Under the pieces are notes generated by a model. That model made no database searches and was not told where the DNA came from. It worked only from the letters and a program-made list of their open reading frames with translations. Source: Cyclobacterium plantarum (GTDB lineage Bacteria; Bacteroidota; Bacteroidia; Cytophagales; Cyclobacteriaceae). Taken from it: a stretch of 64,000 nt of DNA. The stretch's first letter is position 1, and each line of letters opens with the position of its first letter. Location of the stretch: assembly GCF_011290685.1 (NCBI RefSeq), contig NZ_JAANYN010000005.1, positions 62,001 through 126,000 on the forward strand, written 5' to 3'. Below are positions 52,469 to 60,673 of the stretch, one piece after another. The position numbers and the translations under genes are program-made.

Positions 52469-53854
52469 TCAGTCCTTTAGTGCAGTGTTGGTTGTATTTC
52501 CCTTCCGGGTGCTGATTTTTTCGTTAATTTGTTTCGCGATGGCTTTTCCCTGGTCAACACCATGATCAATGGCCGGAAGGTAATGTATTCCACCGTAAAA
52601 CCTGCTGATGGCAGCCTCCTCCGCAGCTTCCCTAAACGAATCAAATTCACGAATACCTAAACCATATTTTACCTCGGTGGAATCCATAAAATGGAAAGGT
52701 TCTCCCAGTAGCCTTGTCAGGGCGATAGATGCTGCCGTGGAGATTACACTATGCCCACTGGTGTATTCAGGAAAAGGAGGTGTTTGGAGAAGGGGCAGCC
52801 AATCCTGATCCATGTATTGGTTGATGTACGTTTCAGGCCTTATCAAAACACTTCTGTATTTTTCGTCCCAACAGGAGATGAAGGCATCAAAAAGATATAT
52901 TGATGTTACAGCCATGGCTTCAGCGGTTTGTTTCCAGTCCAGGTTTCCGGCTTTGGAGGCAATACCCGTAATGCCCATCCAATGTCCGCCCGGAGTAATT
53001 TTCTTTTCCGCATACATCACATGCCCCTTTACATTCATCTTATAGGGGTTGCAATCCCAGAAGTAGGCTATTTCTTCCTGATTCTCATTCATTTGGTTGC
53101 CAGCATCCATTACCGCCTTGGCATCCAGAAAAAACCGGCTTTCCGGAAGAGTGTCGAATGGTGGTGGAGGAGGCGGGATAAACTGGTCGGCTGAATCCAG
53201 AAAAAAAGTCCGGATCTTATTCCAATGAGGTTCGATCCCCTCAATATAGGCGGGAGGGGTGGGCTTCCAGGAACCCGGGTCATTGTTGATGGTGTATTTT
53301 TCAAAGGACCTGCTCTGATGGTAATTGTCCCTTGAAGCATAGACCATAATTTCATCTGCCACTACTTCCCCCAGATGAACAGAAGCATCAAATTCGGCTC
53401 TTGGCATCCCTGCCATTAGAATCTTTTCATAGGCGGCCTCCTTATATGCCTCCATGTCCTGTTCAGAAAAAATCAAATTAGTGGCTACTTTACAGTATGC
53501 CGCCAGTGCAGACAAATGAAAGTTGATTTTCTCCCTATTTTCAATAGTTATGGCAAGGGGTTTGGAATCATTTAACTGCCCCATTAGGGAAGTATATTGT
53601 TCCGGGTCAGCCAATGCAGCTACCTCATAGGCAGCAATGGAAGGATAGGCATAAATCCTGCTCGCAACCGGAGGGGAAAAAATATCGTGCACAATGACAT
53701 CCGTTAACGCTCCATTGGCATCTACTAAAAAATAATGTTCTTCCAGTAAACTTTTGTACGCTTCATTTTCTTTGCACGAAGCCGTGAAAAGCATCAGGAA
53801 CAGGGGAATCAGAAGATGCCTGACCGGAATATTTTTTGGTGAAGAATTCATCAT
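52469..53854 (-). CDS. Vanadium-haloperoxidase/PAP2-type lipoprotein, copy 2
   Basis: The 461-residue protein starts with a lipoprotein signal (RHLLIPLFLMLFTASC), so it is anchored in the envelope. Three motifs of vanadium-dependent haloperoxidases and PAP2 phosphatases are intact: K332-x6-RP (KYRSVLIRP), SGH at 366-368 and SR-x5-H (SRFYGGIH, H424) followed by D430. These residues bind vanadate (or phosphate) and act in acid-base chemistry. Whether it oxidises halides or is a phosphatase cannot be told from sequence alone. It is 23 bp downstream of a closely related copy and is the last gene of the locus, after susC, susD and a VCBS lipoprotein gene. The two copies share order and spacing of all motifs, so they are probably a tandem duplication. 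Confidence 0.88.
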   Translation of the reverse strand: MMNSSPKNIPVRHLLIPLFLMLFTASCKENEAYKSLLEEHYFLVDANGALTDVIVHDIFSPPVASRIYAYPSIAAYEVAALADPEQYTSLMGQLNDSKPLAITIENREKINFHLSALAAYCKVATNLIFSEQDMEAYKEAAYEKILMAGMPRAEFDASVHLGEVVADEIMVYASRDNYHQSRSFEKYTINNDPGSWKPTPPAYIEGIEPHWNKIRTFFLDSADQFIPPPPPPFDTLPESRFFLDAKAVMDAGNQMNENQEEIAYFWDCNPYKMNVKGHVMYAEKKITPGGHWMGITGIASKAGNLDWKQTAEAMAVTSIYLFDAFISCWDEKYRSVLIRPETYINQYMDQDWLPLLQTPPFPEYTSGHSVISTAASIALTRLLGEPFHFMDSTEVKYGLGIREFDSFREAAEEAAISRFYGGIHYLPAIDHGVDQGKAIAKQINEKISTRKGNTTNTALKD

Positions 53855-53877
53855 ATTAATTGTAAAACTATATTGTC

Positions 53878-55287
53878 TTAATCGGCCTGTTTTTCAGTCA
53901 GGTTTTTTCCCGAATTTAAAAGATGCTGTTCATATTGCCCAATTATCCAATTAGCCACCTTCTTGCCCTGATCCTGTCCCCTGGTAATGGCATCCATAAA
54001 GTGAATACCGCCATAAAGTCTGGAAATACTCGCTTCCTCGGAAGCTTGCATAAAGGAATCGAAATCCCTGGTGCCCAGACCATATTTTTCTTCCACCGTA
54101 TCCGTGTAGGCAAAATCATCACCAAAAAAATGACTGAGGATCACGGCGGAAGTTGTGGATATGGTGGAGTGTCCACTCAGGTATTCAGGGAAGGGTGGGG
54201 TTTGTAACATGGGTTGGTAGTTTGGATCCAGGTACTTTCGGATAGCCGTTTCAGGCCTGATACGATCACTCCTGTATTTTTCATCCCAACAACTGATAAA
54301 TCCGTCCATTAATCCTAAAGCCACCAAAGTATTGATTTTCATGGATTCTTCAAACCCAAGCTTTGCTTTTTGGCAGGCAATATCAGTAATTCCCATCCAA
54401 TGTCCTCCGGGTGAAATTTGTTTGATACCCACCATCAGGTGCCCCGTTTCCTGTAAAGCAAATGGATTACAGTCCCAAAAGGCTGCTATTTCTCTTTGTT
54501 CTTTATTCATCTCCAGCTGATAAACCTCTTCCATTAAATGAAAAAATCTGGAATTGGAATCTGTGGAAAAGGCTTCAGGAGGCAGGGGTTTAAACTGGTC
54601 AGAGGAATGAAGCACAAATGGCCTTACGGTGTTGAAATAAGGCTCTACCGGTGCAAAGTAACCGGGAGGTGTGGGGTACCATTTGCCCTCTTCTGTAGAA
54701 GCCTGGTACCGGGGATAGTTACTTATTTCCTTGTATTTATCCGCCTGTGCATAAGTCAGAATTTGTTGGCTGATATTTTCACCGTAAGTTGCTGCTTTAC
54801 TGATTTCCTCTTCGGTATATCCCCTGGCAGCAGCAGAGTCTGTCAGGGCCATTTTAAAAGCTTTCATTTCCATACCAGAAGGTTGCATGCTGGCAGAAGT
54901 ATGTATCATGGCAAAGGCAGCACTCAGGGATGGGGAAGGGCTTTTCTCACCAGGGGCTTCGATGGGGGGAAGGCCGTTAATAAACCCAGAGAAGGAAGGA
55001 TAATTCTCATTCTCAAGAGCGATTACCTCATACCCGGATAGGCAGGCATAAGCATAAAATCTGGCTGCCAAAGGGGGGTTAGTGATGTCGTGCACCATGA
55101 GGTCAGTCATCTTTTCCGTAATCCAACCGATGGTTTCAGCCTCAATTGGTTTTTTTTCCAAAGAAGTATTGCAGGACACCGCAAGGGCAAGGACCAAAGC
55201 CAAATGAAGCGGCCTGGCCGGCAATATATGTCGAATAAACATTACTTTCCATTTCATTAAAAAAGGATTCAATTTATTGTAAGCCAT
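53878..55287 (-). CDS. Vanadium-haloperoxidase/PAP2-type lipoprotein, copy 1
   Basis: The 469-residue protein is a paralogue of the next gene. The signal ends near LALVLALAVSC, so a lipoprotein. Motifs are K337-x6-RP (KYRSDRIRP), SGH at 371-373 and SRLYGGIH with H429. The ATG at 55287 overlaps the end of the upstream VCBS gene by 14 bp; a second ATG at 55257 and a third at 55242 are possible starts. Both copies have IHDI/VHDI-like and SRDNYH-like regions in the N-terminal half, which look specific to this Bacteroidota subgroup. The locus lacks a halide or sulfatase gene. Substrate and metal are inferred only. Confidence 0.88.
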   Translation of the reverse strand: MAYNKLNPFLMKWKVMFIRHILPARPLHLALVLALAVSCNTSLEKKPIEAETIGWITEKMTDLMVHDITNPPLAARFYAYACLSGYEVIALENENYPSFSGFINGLPPIEAPGEKSPSPSLSAAFAMIHTSASMQPSGMEMKAFKMALTDSAAARGYTEEEISKAATYGENISQQILTYAQADKYKEISNYPRYQASTEEGKWYPTPPGYFAPVEPYFNTVRPFVLHSSDQFKPLPPEAFSTDSNSRFFHLMEEVYQLEMNKEQREIAAFWDCNPFALQETGHLMVGIKQISPGGHWMGITDIACQKAKLGFEESMKINTLVALGLMDGFISCWDEKYRSDRIRPETAIRKYLDPNYQPMLQTPPFPEYLSGHSTISTTSAVILSHFFGDDFAYTDTVEEKYGLGTRDFDSFMQASEEASISRLYGGIHFMDAITRGQDQGKKVANWIIGQYEQHLLNSGKNLTEKQAD

Positions 55288-58200
55288 AAGCTATTACTGC
55301 TCCCTGATTGACACCAAACAGGACATTACCTTCCAAATCAAGGATACTTCTTACATCACCTTTAACCTTCAAACCAGAATACTTCTGAGGCAGGTAGCTG
55401 AAGTTTCCTTCTCCATCTCCCGTAAGCACCGTTCCAAAATTGGCATCATATTTACCAAAACGTAATCTGGCCCGTTCAATGTTCCCTCCCAAAATTAAAT
55501 CTTCGTGTCCGTCTGCATTGAGATCCATGCTTTCAATCGCAAAAACAGGCGAGGCCTGAACCTCTAAAGGTAAAGGCACCCGTTTAAATGGCTGGTCTTT
55601 GCGGTTGATAAATAGGCTTGTTTCCAGGAAGTTTGCCTTCAGATAACCTGCCCCCTCAAGTTCGTTTTTGGAAAAAATATTTTCCAATTTGGCCTCAGCA
55701 AAGCTTGCGTAATCATTGAAACGTGTTCGCATCATGGATATTTGATCCAGAAGCTCATCCCTTGTCAGGTAAGGATAGGAGACGCCCTCTATATAGAAAC
55801 TTAAAATGGGGTCCACGGCACCATTGTTGTCAAAGTCTTTAAAATGCATTTCAGCAGGGCTGTCCTCGCTTGCTTTTACCTGGCTGTTTAATCCGTGATT
55901 TCCCACTACCAAATCGGGGAGCTTGTCCCCATTGACATCTGTAATGTGGAGGGTGTTCCACCAGCCCAGGTAGGAATCATCAAAGTAATTGGAAGTGTTG
56001 TTTACCAGTTTATTATCGGATAATTCAAATACGGCAATTGGCATCCATTCTCCTGTGACTACCAATTCCGAAAGCCCATTGCCATTGAGATCTGCCCAGG
56101 CTGCGTCAGTCACCAGACCCAGGGAAGCCAAATCCGGGTTCCATGTTGCCGTTTGGTCTTCAAATTTTCCATTGCCATCATTGATCAGGAGGTAGCTTTT
56201 GGGTGTTTCGGGATACCTTCCGGGAATGACCCTCCCTCCAATGAACAGGTCTGGAAAACCATCATTATTGATGTCTTGCGCAGCAATGGCTCCTGTGCTG
56301 GTAAGCATTTGAGGTAGTAAATCTACCTTTCGGACGAGGTTGCCTGTGCCATCATTGAGGTACAGCCTGTCTTGTAAAAGGGGGTCTTCAGGGAGAAAAT
56401 CTCCATAACCTCCACTGGCTACGAACAAATCAATATATCCATCACCGTTGAAATCTTCAAATACAGCATCTGTATCCTGGTAATCCCGGTCTTTTTCAAA
56501 ATCAGCCACTGCCTTTTTGGTAAACCTCCCATCGGCTTGCTGCAGGTATAAACTTCCGGACTGCCCAGGTTCTCCGCCAATAAAAAGATCAGGCAAACCA
56601 TCACCGTTTGCATCTCCTTTAATCATCACAGGACCGGTAAAGGATATGGGGTTCACCATCAAAGGTTGCCTCTTGAAGTCATTGGTTGTGTTTTCGGGGG
56701 ATTGATGGGCAATGGGGGACGTGGTTTCGACCAACAGGGGGTTGATTTTCCTTGGTGGTAGGGAGTTGATTCCCGCATTTCCTTTTAACACCTCTATTGT
56801 TTGGTTGCCTTTTATATTTTGAATCTTTTCAATGGAACCATCAGGCCAGATTATGTGAAGGGAATCAATCTGACTATTGGCTCCAAGGCCAAAATGAAGC
56901 ACCGGAGAAACACTGGACTGGTACCCCCTTGCTGGCATTTGCTGCATGGATTGCATGTTGCTATCCTGGTAAAGCTTTACTTTTGTTCCAATCCCATAGG
57001 TATTACCGGGATTACCTTTGAGTTTTATTTTTAAAAAGTGGTGGTCTGAAAGGGAATCCGCATTGTTTTGATAGATAAATGCGGGCAGGTTGATGTTATT
57101 AACGATAAGGTCAAGGTCACCATCATTGTCCAGGTCTGCATAAGCTGCGCCGTTGCTATTGGCCTGCTGTTCCATCCCCCAACCTGTTACCTTTTTTTCA
57201 AAATTCAAGCCATCTATATTTTTATATATATAATTTACAAGATTTGATGAGGGCATCTGATAGACCAGATCGAGAATGTTTTTCCTTCTCAGACCATTTT
57301 CGTTGTTTTTCAGGTAGTCGGCCATGTATTTCAGGAAATCCTGATTGGTATAATCCCTGAAATAACCATTTGTAACATACAAATCTTTCAAACCATCATT
57401 GTCAAAATCTGCAAAAAGAGCGGCCCAGCTCCAGTCGGTATTCGAAATACCCGCCAATTGGCCCATTTCACTGAAAGTGCCATTGCCATGGTTGATGTGA
57501 AGCATGTTCCTCATGTACTGGTGATGAAAACCCACGTTCAGGTTAAACTCAAATTTTTCGTAGTTATCCGGGGCCATCAGCAGCTTTTGCCTTTTGTTTC
57601 CTTCCGGCAACATGTCCAGCGTGAAGATGTCGGGATAGCCATCATTGTTGATATCTGCAATATCATTACCCATAGAAAAATGGGAAGTATGCCCCATGGC
57701 CTCGGCGATCACATCTGTAAAAGTCCCATCACCATTGTTGAGGTAAAGGTAATCCGGCACGGTGTAATCATTGCAAATGTAAATGTCCATCCAACCGTCG
57801 CCATTGATATCAGCAATACCTGCCCCCAGACCATAGGAAAGGGCGACGCGGAGAATACCGGATGCTTCCGTTATTTCTGTAAAGGTCTCTCCGTCATTCC
57901 GGAAAAGTTGCGGTCCCGCCTGATCCGAATTTTTCATGATGGCTGCTGTACTGGCTTCATCCAATACAGGGAGGGATTTTGGGTTATGGTTGAGCAGAAA
58001 AAGGTCCAGATCCCCATCATTGTCAAAATCAAAAAAGCTGGCCTGAGTACTGGTAGCTTCGCTGTCAATACCATATTGAGCAGCCATTTCCTTAAATAGG
58101 GGAACACCCTTATCGTTATTGCCCTGGTTGATGTAAAGTTCGTTTTTTCTTTTTTCAGGGGGGAGACTTCCGGAATAGCAAACATACAAATCCAACAGCC

Positions 58201-58603
58201 CGTCCCCATTGACATCGGCCATGCTTACCCCTGTCTTCCATGGACTGGATCGGGTGGCTACCCCGGAAATTTGGGTGATATCCTCAAATTCCATGTTTCC
58301 TTTGTTGAGATAAAGTTTGTTGGCCACCATGTTTCCGGAAAAGTAGAGATCATCCAGGCCATCCCCATTCAGGTCGCCTGTGGCTACCCCTCCTCCATTA
58401 TAAAAATATTCATATACCAGAATGTTGGTGTTCAATCCTTCCGTAAGGGTGTTTTCGAAGTCAATACCGGTCTTTTCCGGACTTAATAAGGTAAATTGCT
58501 TTATCTCAGGTTCTTTTTGACTTTTCTTCTGACACGATTGGCAATAAAAGCCTAAAAGGAACAAACTGATTAAAGGTACTTTGAGGCGGAGATAATTGAA
58601 CAT
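55274..58603 (-). CDS. FG-GAP/ASPIC-UnbV (CRTAC1-like) repeat lipoprotein
   Basis: The protein has 1109 residues. The signal ends in a Cys-rich stretch (LLGFYCQSC), consistent with a lipoprotein. The body has about 14 VCBS/FG-GAP calcium-binding loops of type D-x-[ND]-x-D-G-x-x-D (DLNGDGLDDLYF, DVNGDGLLDLYV, DINNDGYPDIFT, DANGDGLPDLFI and others), expected to form two beta-propellers. An ASPIC/UnbV domain (about 527-604: YGIGTKVKLYQ to NQTIEVLKG) lies between them. A C-terminal part (about 880-1109) has no repeat signature that I recognise. CRTAC1-like proteins are secreted or surface proteins without a proven enzymatic role. The gene sits 189 bp after susD and overlaps the start of the haloperoxidase gene by 14 bp. 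Confidence 0.9.
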   Translation of the reverse strand: MFNYLRLKVPLISLFLLGFYCQSCQKKSQKEPEIKQFTLLSPEKTGIDFENTLTEGLNTNILVYEYFYNGGGVATGDLNGDGLDDLYFSGNMVANKLYLNKGNMEFEDITQISGVATRSSPWKTGVSMADVNGDGLLDLYVCYSGSLPPEKRKNELYINQGNNDKGVPLFKEMAAQYGIDSEATSTQASFFDFDNDGDLDLFLLNHNPKSLPVLDEASTAAIMKNSDQAGPQLFRNDGETFTEITEASGILRVALSYGLGAGIADINGDGWMDIYICNDYTVPDYLYLNNGDGTFTDVIAEAMGHTSHFSMGNDIADINNDGYPDIFTLDMLPEGNKRQKLLMAPDNYEKFEFNLNVGFHHQYMRNMLHINHGNGTFSEMGQLAGISNTDWSWAALFADFDNDGLKDLYVTNGYFRDYTNQDFLKYMADYLKNNENGLRRKNILDLVYQMPSSNLVNYIYKNIDGLNFEKKVTGWGMEQQANSNGAAYADLDNDGDLDLIVNNINLPAFIYQNNADSLSDHHFLKIKLKGNPGNTYGIGTKVKLYQDSNMQSMQQMPARGYQSSVSPVLHFGLGANSQIDSLHIIWPDGSIEKIQNIKGNQTIEVLKGNAGINSLPPRKINPLLVETTSPIAHQSPENTTNDFKRQPLMVNPISFTGPVMIKGDANGDGLPDLFIGGEPGQSGSLYLQQADGRFTKKAVADFEKDRDYQDTDAVFEDFNGDGYIDLFVASGGYGDFLPEDPLLQDRLYLNDGTGNLVRKVDLLPQMLTSTGAIAAQDINNDGFPDLFIGGRVIPGRYPETPKSYLLINDGNGKFEDQTATWNPDLASLGLVTDAAWADLNGNGLSELVVTGEWMPIAVFELSDNKLVNNTSNYFDDSYLGWWNTLHITDVNGDKLPDLVVGNHGLNSQVKASEDSPAEMHFKDFDNNGAVDPILSFYIEGVSYPYLTRDELLDQISMMRTRFNDYASFAEAKLENIFSKNELEGAGYLKANFLETSLFINRKDQPFKRVPLPLEVQASPVFAIESMDLNADGHEDLILGGNIERARLRFGKYDANFGTVLTGDGEGNFSYLPQKYSGLKVKGDVRSILDLEGNVLFGVNQGAVIAYGLQ

Positions 58604-58624
58604 AGAGATGATTGAATATTCCTA

Positions 58625-58632
58625 CAAATATA
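58625..58632 (-). promoter_or_regulatory. Putative -7 box for the CRTAC1-like gene
   Basis: The minus strand reads TATATTTG, a match to TAnnTTTG, giving a start near 58619 and a leader of about 16 nt. It follows a terminator behind susD, so the last three genes may be a separate transcription unit. No good -33 was found. Confidence 0.45.
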
Positions 58633-58729
58633 AGAAGAATTGACAAGCTTAGCAGTATTTTCACAGGGGACTAGAAAGACACTCCTTATCTATGACAATT
58701 CAGGGAACCCGGATATGAACCAAGAATAT

Positions 58730-58765
58730 GGACAAAAAAAGAAAGGACGACCAGCTGGCCGTCCC
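58730..58765 (-). terminator. Terminator after susD
   Basis: On the minus strand GGACGGCC pairs with GGTCGTCC (58764-58757 with 58752-58745; one G-T pair), with an AGCT loop, followed by TTTCTTTTTTT. It lies 28 bp past the susD stop and would end the susCD transcript. Confidence 0.65.
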
Positions 58766-58792
58766 TTCTTCAATTCATTAAAATGCGTCTTA

Positions 58793-60661
58793 TCAATCAG
58801 TATATCCAGGATTCTGAATGAGGTTTTCGTTTCGCTGTGTTTCATCGAAACTGATTGGCATCCAATACATTTTGTCCAGCCAGAGTCTGTTTTCCTTACC
58901 AGGGTCGATTTCTATCACCTCGTAGGAATAATCATAAAGGTCTGGATCGTAGCGGTAAATCTGAACCTCCTCACCTGGTTTTAAAGTGCCTACTATACTG
59001 ATGCCATTTGGCTGCCTGCCCAAAGTTTCAGGAGCAATCATCCATCTTCTGGCATCGTAATACCTTTGCTCTTCGTGAACCATCTCCTTACGTTTTTCAT
59101 TGATGAAGATGTTCCACAACTCTTCTCCTGATGCGGTAACGGCCGGCAAACCTGCCCTGAACCTGATTTTGTTCAGCCAATTTCTGGCCTCCTCATAATC
59201 TCCCAAGGCAATATTGGCTTCTACATAGTTGAAAACAACCTCTGTATAACGTAAATGTGGCCAGGGAATTTCCTGCCAGGTGTTCTGGTCTACAAAACCA
59301 GGATCTGGCTCAATGAATTTACGCAGATAATAACCTGTATAACTACCGTTCCAGTCTTCAATAGGGCTGTTTCTGGTATCCAGTCCAAAATGGGTAACTT
59401 TTTGTCCTTGTGCATTCACGACTTCATAAGTTCCGGTCTGGATTTGTCCTCTTGGATCTCTTGCCTGATTTGCTGAAGAGCGGGGTTTCCATTGCGCACC
59501 TTCAAAGAGGAAAGTCGCATAGAATCTGGGCTCCCGGCCCTCATATGGCGCGCTGGCATGATCTTCATTGTCCCAGTCAAAATCCGACCCATCCATCATT
59601 TGGTAGTCATCGATCAATAATTGAACCGGGGTATTACCAGCCCAGTTGTTGTATCCGTTAGGACCATTGTGTAGTCCGTGACGGCCACCTGTTTCAGGCT
59701 TTTGAGAAAGGAAATACCTGCCAAAGATCATTTCATTTTCCCCACCATTTCTGGAAAGGGAATTGTTGATATAAGTTTGAACAGCTTCTTCTTGAGGCAA
59801 TGGCTCGGTAAGATCAAGCATGTTGCCGCCTGTTTTGTCCAATACAGCTTTGGCAGCTGCTTCTGCCCGCTGATAGCGGTCAGCCTGGCTTCCTGAAGTA
59901 TATCCGATCAATTCTTTGTTTTGATAACCTGAGATTACATCGGAATTTGCTGATGCAGTAGGCATATCGTGGAGATCGGATGCCGCATAGATCAACACCC
60001 TTGATTTTAAAGCCAGAGCAGCGATTTCATTGGCCCGACCACGGGTAAGGCTAAGGCCTTCCAGCAATTGGGCAGAACGGTCCAAATCTTCAATGATAAA
60101 ATCTACCACCTCTTCAAAGGAATTTCTGGGAAGCGCGTAGGTTTCTTCTCCCAGTTCAAATACCCGGTCGGCCAAAGGCACACCGCCAAAGTTTCTCAGT
60201 AACTGGTGGTGAAAATAGGCTCTCATGAACAAGGCTTCGCCCAATAACCTGTCTACAATGCCGCCATCATTGGGGAATTGAGGATCACTCAGGTTGCTGA
60301 TGGCAATATTGGTAGCCCTAAGGCTATTGTACATATTCGGCCAGTTCCGTGTGCCATCCAGCCATCCCGGGTTTTGTGGGTTAGACCTTGCCTCAGTTAC
60401 TGTGGTAATATTTCTACCCGGATGGGTAAAGATGGCTTCGTCAGTCAAAGAGGCCAAAGCCTGCTCGCTGAACCCTCCCTGTCCCAAACCGGTATACAGG
60501 TCTGTGACAAAAGCTTCTGCAAGTCCTGCATCTGCCCAAACGGCAGATTCAGATACTTCTCCAAGAGGTTGGGTATTCAAAAACTCATCATTACAGGAAA
60601 AATGTAACAAAGAGATCGCCAGGCCCAACCCTAGATATTTTATATTTTTCATCATATTCAA
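58793..60661 (-). CDS. SusD/RagB family nutrient-binding lipoprotein
   Basis: The 622-residue protein has a lipoprotein signal ending at HFSC, then the SusD start NDEFLNTQPLGEVSESAVWAD and TPR-like helical pairs. The C-terminal region has the ERR/YDARRW and IPWPHLRYTEVVFNYVEAN motifs of the family. SusD binds a ligand at the cell surface and caps the SusC barrel. It starts 12 bp after susC, and the two are co-transcribed. No glycoside hydrolase, sulfatase or ECF-type regulator is in the locus, so the ligand cannot be guessed. The start may be the first ATG or Met4. Confidence 0.95.
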   Translation of the reverse strand: MNMMKNIKYLGLGLAISLLHFSCNDEFLNTQPLGEVSESAVWADAGLAEAFVTDLYTGLGQGGFSEQALASLTDEAIFTHPGRNITTVTEARSNPQNPGWLDGTRNWPNMYNSLRATNIAISNLSDPQFPNDGGIVDRLLGEALFMRAYFHHQLLRNFGGVPLADRVFELGEETYALPRNSFEEVVDFIIEDLDRSAQLLEGLSLTRGRANEIAALALKSRVLIYAASDLHDMPTASANSDVISGYQNKELIGYTSGSQADRYQRAEAAAKAVLDKTGGNMLDLTEPLPQEEAVQTYINNSLSRNGGENEMIFGRYFLSQKPETGGRHGLHNGPNGYNNWAGNTPVQLLIDDYQMMDGSDFDWDNEDHASAPYEGREPRFYATFLFEGAQWKPRSSANQARDPRGQIQTGTYEVVNAQGQKVTHFGLDTRNSPIEDWNGSYTGYYLRKFIEPDPGFVDQNTWQEIPWPHLRYTEVVFNYVEANIALGDYEEARNWLNKIRFRAGLPAVTASGEELWNIFINEKRKEMVHEEQRYYDARRWMIAPETLGRQPNGISIVGTLKPGEEVQIYRYDPDLYDYSYEVIEIDPGKENRLWLDKMYWMPISFDETQRNENLIQNPGYTD

Positions 60662-60673
60662 TGTTTTTTGGAT

